A DNA stretch of 64,000 bases from Shimia sp. Alg240-R146. GTDB taxonomy: Bacteria; Pseudomonadota; Alphaproteobacteria; Rhodobacterales; Rhodobacteraceae. Location: contig NZ_CAMZOK010000001.1 of assembly GCF_947331465.1 (NCBI RefSeq), positions 1,550,001 to 1,614,000 on the forward strand, read 5' to 3'. The notes beneath the pieces were generated by a model, which was not told the DNA's origin, made no database searches, and saw only the letters and a program-made list of their open reading frames with translations. Below are positions 53,962 through 62,808 of the stretch, in pieces. The translations under genes were made by a program, and so were the position numbers. How positions within the stretch are numbered: position 1 is the stretch's first letter; each line of letters starts with the position of its first letter.

Positions 53962-56049
53962 ATGAGTGAGACACAAGTTGTAAGCGTCGAATATGTGGGC
54001 GACGTCGCCCTGATTTGCATCAACAATCCGCCGGTAAACGCAGGCAGCGCGGCGATGCGCCAAGGTCTGCAGAAGGCCGTTGCCGATCTGAACGCTGAGG
54101 GCAAAGTCAAGGCGATTGGTCTGTATTGCGCGGGTCGCACCTTTGTTGCTGGCGCCGATATTTCCGAATTTGGCAAACCGCCTCAGATGCCGATGATGCC
54201 GGATCTCTATAACGAGGTCGAAGCATCCGAGATTCCGCTGGTGGCGGCCATTCACGGTACTGCGCTGGGTGGTGGTCTGGAACTGGCCGTGTCCTGTCAC
54301 GCCCGCATTGCTGTGCCAACCGCCCGTGTGGGCCTTCCGGAAATCCATCTGGGTCTGCTGCCCGGTGCTGGTGGCACGCAGCGGGTTTCGCGCTTGGCAG
54401 GCATTCCGGTGGCGCTAGACCTGTCGCTGTCGGGCCGTCAGATGCCCGCCAAAGAAGCTTTGGCAGCCGGTATTGTTGATCGCATTGAAGACGGCGAGCC
54501 GCGCGACATTGCGCTGGCTGCCGCACAGGAAGTTGCTGCCGGTACATTGCCAACCCGCGTAACGCGCGACATCGAAACCAAGCCTGATGAAGCGGCTCTC
54601 GAAGCGGCCAAAGCGATGGTTGCCAAGAAAGCCCGCGGTCTAAATGCTCCGGTGCAGGCGATCAATGCTGTTGCGGCATCGACCTTGCCGTTTGACGAAG
54701 GTCTCGCGGCGGAGCGTGCGGCTTTCATGGCCTGCATGGGCACAGATGAATCTCGCGGCATGATCCATGCGTTCTTTGGCGAGCGCGCCGTGGCAAACAT
54801 TCCGGAGAAGAAAGAAACCCCGCGCGATGTGCAATCGCTGGGCGTGATTGGCGGCGGCACGATGGGGTCGGGCATTTCGACATCTGCCTTGATGGCGGGT
54901 CTGCCTGTGACGCTGATTGAAGTCTCGCAAGAGGGTTTGGATCGCGGTGTGGCGACGATCACCGGCAATCTGGCCGGCGCAGTGAAGCGCGGCAAAATGT
55001 CGGAGGCAAAACGCGATGCGGCACTGGCGAACCTGACGGCTTCAACCGACATGAACGCGCTAAGCGATGTGGACCTTGTGATCGAGGCTGTCTTTGAGAA
55101 GATGGAGATCAAGAAAGAGATCTTTGGCAAGCTCGACACCATTTGCAAAGAGGGTGCCATTCTGGCGTCCAACACCAGCTATCTCGACATCAACGAGATT
55201 GCCGCGATGACCAACCGTCCGCAGGATGTGTTGGGTCTGCACTTCTTCTCGCCTGCGCATATTATGCGTCTGCTCGAAGTTGTGGTGGGTGAAAAGACTG
55301 ATCCTGCCGTTGTGGCGACGGGCTTTGCTCTGGCGAAACGCATGAAAAAGGTCGGCGTTCGCGCAGGCGTTTGCGATGGTTTCATCGGCAACCGTATCCT
55401 TGGGCACTACCTCAAGGTCGCAAGCTATCTGGTGCTGGACGGAGCGCATCCCGATCAAGTGGACAGCGCGCTTGAAGGCTTTGGTTTTGCCATGGGTCCG
55501 CACCGCGTCGGCGATCTGGCAGGGCTGGACATTGGCTATATGACACGCAAACGGCTTGAGGCGACACGCCCTGCCGAGGAACGTTATGGCGGCGCGATTG
55601 CGGATCGTCTGAGCGAAAATGGCTGGAACGGGCGCAAGACTGCCAAGGGCTATTACGTTTATGAAGGTCGTGAGACGTTGGAGAACCCCGACCTGAACGG
55701 GATCATTGATGACGTGCGAGCCGAAGCTGGTATCACGCCCAAAACGTTCACGGATGAGGACATCGTAGACCGTTATATGACGGCGATGATTTCCGAGGCG
55801 GCGCGGGTTCTGGAAGACGGCATCGCGTTGCGCCCAGTGGATGTCGATGTGGTGTTCTTGATGGGTTACGGGTTCCCACGTCACCGTGGCGGGCCGCTCT
55901 GTTATGCGGATACCATTGGCGCCAAGAAACTTGTCGCGCGCATTGAAGCCTACGCCAAGGAAGACGCGCATTACTGGAAAGTGCCTGCGTTGTTGCAAAA
56001 GATGGCAGACGAGGGCGGCAGCTTTGACAAAATGAATAAGGGGAAGTGA
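53962..56049 (+). CDS. trifunctional FadJ/PimF-type beta-oxidation enzyme
   Basis: This 695-residue fusion has an N-terminal enoyl-CoA hydratase/isomerase domain (residues 1-190; GRTFVAGADISEFG, GLPEIHLGLLPGAGGTQR) and a 3-hydroxyacyl-CoA dehydrogenase from about 295 (GVIGGGTMGSGI; catalytic LGLHFFSPAHIMRLLEVV). It catalyses two successive beta-oxidation steps. Length and order fit the PimF type of dicarboxylate pathways as well as short FadJ proteins. Confidence 0.93.
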   Translation: MSETQVVSVEYVGDVALICINNPPVNAGSAAMRQGLQKAVADLNAEGKVKAIGLYCAGRTFVAGADISEFGKPPQMPMMPDLYNEVEASEIPLVAAIHGTALGGGLELAVSCHARIAVPTARVGLPEIHLGLLPGAGGTQRVSRLAGIPVALDLSLSGRQMPAKEALAAGIVDRIEDGEPRDIALAAAQEVAAGTLPTRVTRDIETKPDEAALEAAKAMVAKKARGLNAPVQAINAVAASTLPFDEGLAAERAAFMACMGTDESRGMIHAFFGERAVANIPEKKETPRDVQSLGVIGGGTMGSGISTSALMAGLPVTLIEVSQEGLDRGVATITGNLAGAVKRGKMSEAKRDAALANLTASTDMNALSDVDLVIEAVFEKMEIKKEIFGKLDTICKEGAILASNTSYLDINEIAAMTNRPQDVLGLHFFSPAHIMRLLEVVVGEKTDPAVVATGFALAKRMKKVGVRAGVCDGFIGNRILGHYLKVASYLVLDGAHPDQVDSALEGFGFAMGPHRVGDLAGLDIGYMTRKRLEATRPAEERYGGAIADRLSENGWNGRKTAKGYYVYEGRETLENPDLNGIIDDVRAEAGITPKTFTDEDIVDRYMTAMISEAARVLEDGIALRPVDVDVVFLMGYGFPRHRGGPLCYADTIGAKKLVARIEAYAKEDAHYWKVPALLQKMADEGGSFDKMNKGK

Positions 56050-56053
56050 TCCA

Positions 56054-57241
56054 ATGGACCTGAGTTATTCAGCAGAGGACCTTGCGTTTCGCGACGAGGT
56101 CCGCGCCTATCTGGCGGAAAACCTGCCTGAGCGTATCAGCGATGTGGTGTGCTCTGGTGCAGAGTTGACCAAGGAAATTATCGAAGAATGGCATGCCATT
56201 TTGAACAAACGTGGCTGGCTCGCGACGATCTGGCCCAAAGAGTTTGGCGGGCCGGGTTGGAGCCCTGTGCAGAAGCACATCTTTGAGGAAGAATGCTGTC
56301 GCGCCTATGCGCCGCGCATTGTGCCGTTTGGCTTAAATATGCTGGGTCCGGTGTTGCAGGTATTTGGTTCCAAAGAGCAGCAGGACCATTATCTGCCCCG
56401 CATTCTGGACGGCACCGATTGGTGGTGCCAGGGCTATTCCGAGCCGGGTGCCGGATCGGACTTGGCGTCGCTTAAGACCCGCGCGGAACGTGATGGTGAT
56501 GAGTGGGTGATCAACGGTCAGAAGACGTGGACCACGTTGGGCCAGTTTGCGGATTGGATTTTCTGCCTGTGCCGCACTGATCCCGATGCCAAAAACCAAG
56601 AAGGCATCAGCTTTATCCTTGTGGATATGGCCACGCCGGGCATCGAAGTGCGCCCGATCAAGTTGATCGAAGGCGGCTATGAGGTGAACGAAATCTTCTT
56701 TACTGACGTGCGGGTGCCGGTTGGCAACCTTGTTGGCAAGGAAAACAAAGGCTGGACGATTGCCAAGTTCTTGCTGACGCATGAGCGCACAGGCATCGCC
56801 GGCGTTGGCTTCTCGATGCAATCGCTAGAAGAGGTCAAAGCAATCGCGCGCAAGACCATGCGCGGAGGCAAGCCGCTGATCGAAGATCCGTTGTTTGCGG
56901 CGCGTGTCGCACAGGCCGAGATTGATCTTGAGGCGATGAAAATCACCAACCTGCGCATGTTGTTTAAAGCGCAAGAACAAGGCGCGCCGGGACCGGAGAC
57001 GTCGCTTTTGAAGATCAAAGGCACGGTGATCAATCAGGAACTCAAAGACCTCGCACGTCGTGCGCTGGGACCAGCGGCTGCGCCGTTCCCTGGCCACATC
57101 ACCGAGGGCAACCTGATGTTTGGCCCAGCCGATACCGAACACAATGCGGCGCGATATTTCAACAACCGCAAAACCTCGATTTTCGGTGGGTCCAACGAGA
57201 TCCAGCGCAATATCGTGACCAAGACCATGCTGGAGCTGTAA
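56054..57241 (+). CDS. acyl-CoA dehydrogenase, PimC-like large subunit
   Basis: This 395-residue ACAD has the FAD motifs CQGYSEPGAGSDLAS and WVINGQKTWTT and the C-terminal IFGGSNEIQRNIV. It introduces the trans-2 double bond in an acyl-CoA. It is followed 2 bases later by a second, dissimilar ACAD, the arrangement of heteromeric dehydrogenases such as PimCD. A heteromer is therefore suggested but not shown. Confidence 0.9.
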   Translation: MDLSYSAEDLAFRDEVRAYLAENLPERISDVVCSGAELTKEIIEEWHAILNKRGWLATIWPKEFGGPGWSPVQKHIFEEECCRAYAPRIVPFGLNMLGPVLQVFGSKEQQDHYLPRILDGTDWWCQGYSEPGAGSDLASLKTRAERDGDEWVINGQKTWTTLGQFADWIFCLCRTDPDAKNQEGISFILVDMATPGIEVRPIKLIEGGYEVNEIFFTDVRVPVGNLVGKENKGWTIAKFLLTHERTGIAGVGFSMQSLEEVKAIARKTMRGGKPLIEDPLFAARVAQAEIDLEAMKITNLRMLFKAQEQGAPGPETSLLKIKGTVINQELKDLARRALGPAAAPFPGHITEGNLMFGPADTEHNAARYFNNRKTSIFGGSNEIQRNIVTKTMLEL

Positions 57242-57243
57242 CG

Positions 57244-58314
57244 ATGGATTTCAATCTGACTGAAGACCGTCAAATGCTGGCGGACACATTAAACCGGTTC
57301 CTTGGAGAGCAATATCCCGTCGAGCACCGCATAAAGGTCGCTTATGACGCGCCATACCACGATCCCGCGAAGTGGGATCAGCTGGTTGAGCTGGGCGCGC
57401 TTTATGCTCTGGCGTCTGAGGAAGCGGGTGGAATGGGCGGTACGGGATTTGATATTTCCGTGGTGTTCGAAGCGCTTGGGAAAACACTGACACCTGAACC
57501 GTTCCTTGGTGCGCTGATGGCCTCGCGGCTTTTGGCGGCGGCAGGCGGGGATCAGGACGCGTTGCTGACTGGGGCAACCAAATACGCCGTGGGCATTACC
57601 GAAATCGACGCGCCGTATGAGTTGGACCAGATTGCCACGCAAGCCACGGCCAAAGGCGACGGGTTCACCCTGTCGGGTCGCAAGTCGACCGTTTATGGTG
57701 GCCAGATCGCGGATGTGATCCTTATCGCCGCAAAACATGACGACGGTTTGGGCGTTTTTGCAGTCAATGCGGCGGATGCCAATGTGACAGGGTATGGCTT
57801 GATGGATGGCGGCGGCGCGGCGGAGATCCTGATGGATGATGCGCCAGCGACTTTGGTGTTGGCCGATGCTGAAGCCGCGTTGAACGACGCAGTCAACGCG
57901 GGCATTGTGGCGCTATGTGCTGAAGCTGTGGGGGCGATGGAAGTCACCCATGCCACGACTGTTGAATACTTCAAACAGCGCAAACAGTTTGGTGTGCCGA
58001 TTGGCAAGTTTCAGGTTCTGCAACACCGTGCGGTGGACATGCTGACCGAGATCGAACAGGCGCGCTCGATTGTGATCAAGGCAGCGGCCGAGTTGGGCGG
58101 GGATGACGCATCCAAATACGCCTCGATGGCCAAGAACCTGATTGGCCGTGCGGCACGTTTGATTGCCGAAGAAAGCATCCAGATGCACGGCGGGATCGCG
58201 ATGACGTGGGAATACTCCGTCAGTCATTATGCCAAACGCCTGATCATGCTGGACGCGCAGCTGGGGGATACTGATTATCACCTGTCGCAGGTGATGAAAG
58301 GCTATGCGGCGTAA
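57244..58314 (+). CDS. acyl-CoA dehydrogenase, PimD-like small subunit
   Basis: This 356-residue ACAD-fold protein starts MDFNLTEDRQMLADTL and has an N-terminal helical domain, a short middle barrel lacking the strong SEPGAGSD loop, and a C-terminal helix block (QFGVPIGKFQVLQHRAVDM, IQMHGGIAMTWEYSVSHY). It looks like the partner chain of a heteromeric dehydrogenase with the gene just upstream. The weak middle domain is why I call it small-subunit-like. The operon ends with a terminator at 58337-58368. Confidence 0.87.
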   Translation: MDFNLTEDRQMLADTLNRFLGEQYPVEHRIKVAYDAPYHDPAKWDQLVELGALYALASEEAGGMGGTGFDISVVFEALGKTLTPEPFLGALMASRLLAAAGGDQDALLTGATKYAVGITEIDAPYELDQIATQATAKGDGFTLSGRKSTVYGGQIADVILIAAKHDDGLGVFAVNAADANVTGYGLMDGGGAAEILMDDAPATLVLADAEAALNDAVNAGIVALCAEAVGAMEVTHATTVEYFKQRKQFGVPIGKFQVLQHRAVDMLTEIEQARSIVIKAAAELGGDDASKYASMAKNLIGRAARLIAEESIQMHGGIAMTWEYSVSHYAKRLIMLDAQLGDTDYHLSQVMKGYAA

Positions 58315-58336
58315 GTTGAATTTTTGAGTTAGTTTA

Positions 58337-58368
58337 GGGCGCGCCTCCGATGGGGGCGCGCCCTTTTT
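58337..58368 (+). terminator. terminator of the SDR-fadJ-ACAD operon
   Basis: GGGCGCGCC (58337-58345) pairs with GGCGCGCCC (58355-58363), followed by TTTTT. The stem is perfect and lies 22 bases after the last stop. Confidence 0.92.
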
Positions 58369-58375
58369 GATTGCC

Positions 58376-58831
58376 TTAGCCCAGAATGCCGGGCCAGTTT
58401 GCCAAGCCTTTTTCGATGTTGCCGGGGATGTCTTCGCGCCAGAGTTCTTGAGCGCGGAGCGAGAAGTTCAAGTAGAGTTTGTTTTCGTGGATGGTCCACG
58501 CCTCAGGCACTGTCGGAGCTAGGGAACCTTTGGACGCCGCATAGGCGCAATAGCCACCGAAAACGGGGGCGAATGCCTCTGGGTTTTCGAGGAATTTGGC
58601 TGCGTTTCGTGCTGTGGCAAAATGCCAGTTCGCGCCATTCCATTCGACAACATTGGCGCCGGAACCTTCGACGGGTTTGCCTTCGGTGAAATAGGCAACG
58701 GGGTCATATCCATTGATCGCAGTGGGGTTCTGGAAAACCTCGGGTTCAGCGGCTAGTGCCACATTCGATGTCAGCGCATAGGCGATGGGGGCGGTTGCAA
58801 AAAGGCCAAGAGCGGCGCGGCGTGTGATCAT
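58376..58831 (-). CDS. YHS-domain periplasmic protein
   Basis: This 151-residue protein has an N-terminal export signal with RR (MITRRAALGLFATAPIAYAL) and a YHS domain (INGYDPVAYFTEGKPVEG; NWHFATARNAAKFLENPEAF; FGGYCAYAASKG). YHS modules often bind metals through Cys/His, and here GYCAYA supplies a Cys. Function is unknown. It may be Tat- or Sec-exported. It converges on the operon terminator at 58337. Confidence 0.8.
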   Translation of the reverse strand: MITRRAALGLFATAPIAYALTSNVALAAEPEVFQNPTAINGYDPVAYFTEGKPVEGSGANVVEWNGANWHFATARNAAKFLENPEAFAPVFGGYCAYAASKGSLAPTVPEAWTIHENKLYLNFSLRAQELWREDIPGNIEKGLANWPGILG

Positions 58832-58918
58832 TTTCAGTCCTCCTGTTTGAGAAGACTATAAGACGCGATTGTCGCCTGTTGCACCCACCTGACCAGAGTG
58901 TGATCGAGGCGTGAGGCG

Positions 58919-59677
58919 TCAACAGATGGGCACCAAGGCGGAGGGCAAGTGGGTGACGATGCCAGAGGTAATCTTGGCCTCGTTCAAGGTGATATCAATG
59001 AGTGCCAAAAACAAGGACCCGATGAGGACAGCGTAGCCATAGCCCCAATAGTCTTGGAAAAGGATGGCGTAAAACCAGTCGGTACCGAACACGTAAATGG
59101 ACGCGCTGGCAACAAGCGCGATGCTGAGCAATACAAGGGGATAAACCAACATTGGCCCCTTGCCGTTGCGGACAAACGTTGCCGAAAAGATGGCGAAAAA
59201 TGCAGCCAAGTTGGTGCCAAGAAAGATCGACACGTCCCGCAACAGAGCGTTGGTTAGACTGTCGTATTTTCCTTTGATGGCTCCTTCTAGTCGCTCGCGG
59301 ACGGCATCGAACTTTGCGCTCCTTTCTTGCATATAGGTTTGCAAGCCAGTGGCGATTTTGACCTCGGATTCATCTGCGTTGTCACATGCACAGAGTCCTG
59401 CGACTTGCTGAGCAACAAACAAATGCACGCCTTCGGAAAGCCCGATTGATATCGCGTCGCTGCGGGTTTTGTAGCGTTGTGAAAGTTTGGACAAACCTTC
59501 GGTGAGAGGCCTGTCGGTCAAATCAGGGAAACGCTCGGCGATGTCTTTTTGAATTTGTGCCTTGGTAAAGCCGAGGGCAGACTTTTTGATCAAGTCGGGC
59601 TGGCTGAGCACCATGGTCAGAAGCGCGGCCATAAAAAGCGCACCGAGGGCTGAGAACATTCTGAACTTCAGGATCAT
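58919..59677 (-). CDS. unidentified four-helix membrane protein
   Basis: This 252-residue protein has one N-terminal helix (FRMFSALGALFMAALLTMVL), a long soluble helical region (residues ~25-150) and three helices near the C-terminus (FLGTNLAAFFAIFSATF, PLVLLSIALVASASIYVF and YGYAVLIGSLFLALID). CACDN in the soluble part is a possible metal or disulfide site. The start is ATG 59677; longer in-frame starts are less convincing. I do not recognise the family, and no neighbour gives a role. Confidence 0.6.
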   Translation of the reverse strand: MILKFRMFSALGALFMAALLTMVLSQPDLIKKSALGFTKAQIQKDIAERFPDLTDRPLTEGLSKLSQRYKTRSDAISIGLSEGVHLFVAQQVAGLCACDNADESEVKIATGLQTYMQERSAKFDAVRERLEGAIKGKYDSLTNALLRDVSIFLGTNLAAFFAIFSATFVRNGKGPMLVYPLVLLSIALVASASIYVFGTDWFYAILFQDYWGYGYAVLIGSLFLALIDITLNEAKITSGIVTHLPSALVPIC

Positions 59678-59737
59678 TGGTGGCGGTCCCACGGCTAATA
59701 ACCCGCATAGGTTGTCAGCGCCGTTCGGAAACGTCAA

Positions 59738-59767
59738 CAAAAAAGGCGGCGCAAATGCACCGCCTTA
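59738..59767 (-). terminator. terminator of the thiolase gene
   Basis: On the minus strand AAGGCGGTGC, loop ATTT, GCGCCGCCTT is followed by TTTTTG, 20 bases after the thiolase stop. Confidence 0.88.
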
Positions 59768-59786
59768 TGGAAATAGTTTCAGTGGC

Positions 59787-60989
59787 TTACAGGACTTCGA
59801 AGAGACCCGCTGCGCCCATGCCGCCGCCGACGCACATGGTGCAGACGACGTATTTGGCGCCGCGGCGTTTGCCCTCGATCAGCGCGTGGCCGACCATGCG
59901 CGCGCCGGACATGCCGTAGGGGTGGCCCACCGAGATCGCGCCGCCGTTGACGTTCAGGATCTCGTTAGGGATGCCCAGAACGCGGGCCGATTGCAGCACC
60001 TGACAGGCGAAGGCCTCGTTCAGCTCCCACAGGCCGATGTCGTCCATTTTCAGGCCGTGAGCCTCAAGCAATTTTGGCACGGCATAGATCGGACCAACGC
60101 CCATTTCATCAGGTTCCAGACCTGCAGCCATCACGCCAACATAGCGACCGAGAGGCTCAAGTCCTTGTTTTTCAGCCATTTTTGCTTCCATGATCACGGA
60201 AGCGGAGGCGCCGTCAGACAGTTGACTGGCGTTGCCGGCGGTGATGAACTGGCCTTCTTTGACCTGCTGGCCGCCCTTGAACACAGGGTTCAGGCCTTGC
60301 AGGTTCTCCAGTGTCGTGGAGGCGCGGTTGCCTTCGTCTTTGGCCAGAGTGACCTCCTTGAAGGAGATCTCTTTGGTTTCGCGGTCCATCACGCCCATAG
60401 TCGACGTCAGCGGCACAATTTCGTCGTCAAACTTGCCGGCGTCTTGGGCGGCGGCGGTGCGCTGCTGAGACTGAAGCGCGTAGGCGTCCTGATCTTCGCG
60501 GGTTACGCCGTACCGTGCCGCGACGATTTCAGCGGTTTCCAGCATCGACATATAGAGCTCGGGTTTATGTTCCTTGATCCAAGGATCCCCCGCGCGGTCC
60601 ATGCGCATTTTTTCGTTTTGAACCAAAGAGATAGATTCAACGCCGCCACCGATGGCCACGTCCATGCCGTCGTGCACAACCTGTTTGGCAGCCGTCGCAA
60701 TCGCCATCATGCCCGAGGCACATTGACGGTCGAGCGACATGCCGGCCACGGTCACAGGCAGGCCCGCGCGGATGGCGGCTTGACGCGCGATATTGCCGCC
60801 GGATGCGCCCTGTTGCAGGGCGGCGCCGATGACGCAGTCTTGAACCTCGTGGCCTTCAAGTCCAGCGCGGGAGACGGCGTTTTTGACGGCGTGACCGATC
60901 AGTTCCTGAGGTTGAGTGTTGTTAAAAGCACCGCGGTAAGCTTTGCCGATCGGCGTGCGGGCGGTGGAGACGATAAGGGCGTCGCGCAT
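59787..60989 (-). CDS. acetyl-CoA C-acyltransferase (thiolase)
   Basis: This 400-residue thiolase has Cys90 (LDRQCASG) as the acyl-enzyme nucleophile, His in [19 protein letters not shown] and Cys in [10 protein letters not shown]. It completes beta-oxidation by splitting 3-oxoacyl-CoA. It follows the MaoC-like gene on the same strand with a 91-base gap carrying a hairpin (GCGTCCC/GGGACGC, 61057-61074), so co-transcription is uncertain. Its own terminator follows at 59738. Confidence 0.95.
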   Translation of the reverse strand: MRDALIVSTARTPIGKAYRGAFNNTQPQELIGHAVKNAVSRAGLEGHEVQDCVIGAALQQGASGGNIARQAAIRAGLPVTVAGMSLDRQCASGMMAIATAAKQVVHDGMDVAIGGGVESISLVQNEKMRMDRAGDPWIKEHKPELYMSMLETAEIVAARYGVTREDQDAYALQSQQRTAAAQDAGKFDDEIVPLTSTMGVMDRETKEISFKEVTLAKDEGNRASTTLENLQGLNPVFKGGQQVKEGQFITAGNASQLSDGASASVIMEAKMAEKQGLEPLGRYVGVMAAGLEPDEMGVGPIYAVPKLLEAHGLKMDDIGLWELNEAFACQVLQSARVLGIPNEILNVNGGAISVGHPYGMSGARMVGHALIEGKRRGAKYVVCTMCVGGGMGAAGLFEVL

Positions 60990-61025
60990 CTAAATAGTCC
61001 TGTTTTTCACGTTCTGTATGACGGT

Positions 61026-61058
61026 GGTATCACGTCGGTATCGCGTCGGTGGCGATGC
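61026..61058. repeat. 11-bp tandem repeat in MaoC-thiolase gap
   Basis: GGTATCACGTC and GGTATCGCGTC are direct repeats (10 of 11 identical), followed by a looser third unit GGTGGCGATGC. The spacing is about one helical turn. Confidence 0.35.
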
Positions 61059-61080
61059 GTCCCGTTTGGGACGCAACGTC

Positions 61081-61563
61081 CTAGCCGGCTTTCTTGAGAG
61101 GTTCTTCGGCGTTTTCAAAACGCAGGTTCTTCCACTGGGCGATCAGCGCGGGTTTGTCTTCGCCGCGGATTTCCACGGTGACGTTCCATTGCATCTCGAT
61201 CACGCCGGGTTGTGGCTCGGCATATTTTGCCAAGGTGAAGCGGCCGCGGATTTCGGCACCTGCCCGAACAGGGGCCACGAAGCGGACCTTGTCAAAGCCA
61301 TAGTTGACGCCGGTGGATTCTGCTTCGGTTCGCGGAACTGCGTCTGCGATCATTTGCGACAGCAGTGACAGCGTTAGGAAGCCGTGCGCGATGGTGCCAC
61401 CAAACTGGCTGTCCTTCGCGGCCTCCGGGTCCGTATGAATATACTGGCTGTCGCCGGTGGCCTTGGCGAAGGCGTCGATCATGGCCTGATCGATTTTGAC
61501 CCATTTTGACAAGCCGTATTCGCAGCCAACACCGTCTTTAAGCTTAAGAATTCTCGAAATCAT
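61081..61563 (-). CDS. MaoC-family hydratase
   Basis: This 160-residue hot-dog protein has the hydratase 2 catalytic segment FAKATGDSQYIHTDPEAAK (Asp/His dyad) and FGGTIAHGFLTLSLL. It hydrates enoyl-CoA in the R-specific manner or acts on related acyl-CoAs. The start is ATG 61563 behind GGGAGGA; the longer open frame upstream contains the operator palindromes, so it is not coding. It is divergent from the crotonase gene at 61858. Confidence 0.9.
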   Translation of the reverse strand: MISRILKLKDGVGCEYGLSKWVKIDQAMIDAFAKATGDSQYIHTDPEAAKDSQFGGTIAHGFLTLSLLSQMIADAVPRTEAESTGVNYGFDKVRFVAPVRAGAEIRGRFTLAKYAEPQPGVIEMQWNVTVEIRGEDKPALIAQWKNLRFENAEEPLKKAG

Positions 61564-61596
61564 CTTATGTCCTCCCACCATGGCTTTCGCCAATAA

Positions 61597-61691
61597 TTCC
61601 GCTATGCGGAAAGTTGTTCCGCGTCTTGAGGGTAGGAAACCGGATTCGCAGGGCTGTGTCAACTTGCGGAACGTTATTCCGCATAGCGGAA
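61597..61691. promoter_or_regulatory. two perfect TTCCGCnnnGCGGAA palindromes
   Basis: TTCCGCTATGCGGAA (61597-61611) and TTCCGCATAGCGGAA (61677-61691) are perfect palindromes 80 bp apart. They flank half-sites TTCCGC (61617-61622) and GCGGAA (61666-61671). They sit between divergent MaoC and crotonase genes. Confidence 0.65.
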
Positions 61692-61760
61692 TATTGTGGC
61701 GCCGATTAAGAAAACAAAGGATTTGGCGGATGTGTGGAGAGTGGCGCTTATCAAGACGTT

Positions 61761-61779
61761 ACGTAAGCTGCATTTACGT
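61761..61779. promoter_or_regulatory. ACGTAA-N7-TTACGT dyad upstream of crotonase gene
   Basis: ACGTAA (61761-61766) mirrors TTACGT (61774-61779), 79 bases before the crotonase start. It is distinct from the TTCCGC palindromes and may serve a second regulator. Confidence 0.35.
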
Positions 61780-61857
61780 CATCCCGAAGGACGTGACGCC
61801 GCGCTCTGCTTGTCAGCAGGCGCCGGGCGGGCTGAGGTGGGGCAGGGAGGATAGACT

Positions 61858-62718
61858 ATGAGCCATGTGGCATATGAAAAAGACGGGCGGATCGCGCGGA
61901 TAACGCTGAACCGACCCGAAGTGATGAACGCGATTTCCATGCGCATGCCAGCCGATCTGGCGGCAGCGGTTGCGGAGGCGGAACAAGACCCCGAGGTGCA
62001 CGTCATGATTTTGGCAGGCGCGGGGGATGCGTTCTGTGCGGGCTATGATCTGACCGAGTTTGCGCAAACCGAAGGACCAAATCCCGGCGTGCAGGAGATG
62101 CCGTGGGATCCGATGCAGGACTATCGGTTTATGTGGCAGAACACGCAGGATTTTATGTCGTTGTTTCGGGCAATGAAACCCGTCGTAAGTAAGATCCACG
62201 GTTTTGCCGTTGCGGGCGGCAGCGATATCGCACTGTGCGCGGATATGACGATTATGGCTGAGGACGCGTTGATCGGATACATGCCCGCGCGGGTTTGGGG
62301 CTGTCCGACTACCATGATGTGGGTGGCACGCTTGGGACCGGAAAAGGCCAAACGCATGTTGTTGACGGGTGACAAAATAACGGGACGGGAGGCCGCCGAA
62401 ATGGGGCTGGTACTAAAAGCCGTGCCCGCGAGCGAACTGGATGATGAGGTCGAAGCCCTGGCGGGGCGCATGGCGTCGGTGCCGATCAACCAGTTGGCGA
62501 TGCAGAAGATGGTGGTCAATCAGGCGATGGAGATGGCGGGCTTGCAGCAAACGCAGCGATTGGCGACGGTGTTTGACGGGATCACGCGGCATTCGCCAGA
62601 AGGGATGAGTTTCAAAGCGCGTTCTGAGGAAATGGGGTGGAAGCACGCGGTTCGAGAGCGAGATGAAGGCACTTATGATTGGACGCGAAACGAGCCGTTG
62701 CCACGTCGCAATCGGTGA
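61858..62718 (+). CDS. enoyl-CoA hydratase/isomerase family protein
   Basis: This 286-residue crotonase has the oxyanion-hole segments AGDAFCAGYDLTEF and HGFAVAGGSDIALCADM, and ends WTRNEPLPRRNR. Crotonase folds hydrate, isomerise or cleave acyl-CoAs. The usual catalytic Glu pair is not evident (GGSD, then VWGCPT), so the reaction is open. The start is ATG 61858 behind GGGAGGA. It shares its control region with MaoC. Confidence 0.88.
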   Translation: MSHVAYEKDGRIARITLNRPEVMNAISMRMPADLAAAVAEAEQDPEVHVMILAGAGDAFCAGYDLTEFAQTEGPNPGVQEMPWDPMQDYRFMWQNTQDFMSLFRAMKPVVSKIHGFAVAGGSDIALCADMTIMAEDALIGYMPARVWGCPTTMMWVARLGPEKAKRMLLTGDKITGREAAEMGLVLKAVPASELDDEVEALAGRMASVPINQLAMQKMVVNQAMEMAGLQQTQRLATVFDGITRHSPEGMSFKARSEEMGWKHAVRERDEGTYDWTRNEPLPRRNR

Positions 62719-62808
62719 AGTCTACGACGTTGGTACGCTTGCGGCTCTGGTTTTGGCTGCATAGGGTGCGCGAAAGACCACGATGGCTCAAGTCCGGAGG
62801 ATCAGCCC

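Noticed and set aside
52966..54348. Minus-strand upstream extension of the acyl-CoA ligase frame
   Set aside because: The extension covers the operator gap and lies antisense to the SDR and FadJ genes. The ligase family N-terminus and the ATG at 52965 mark the true start.
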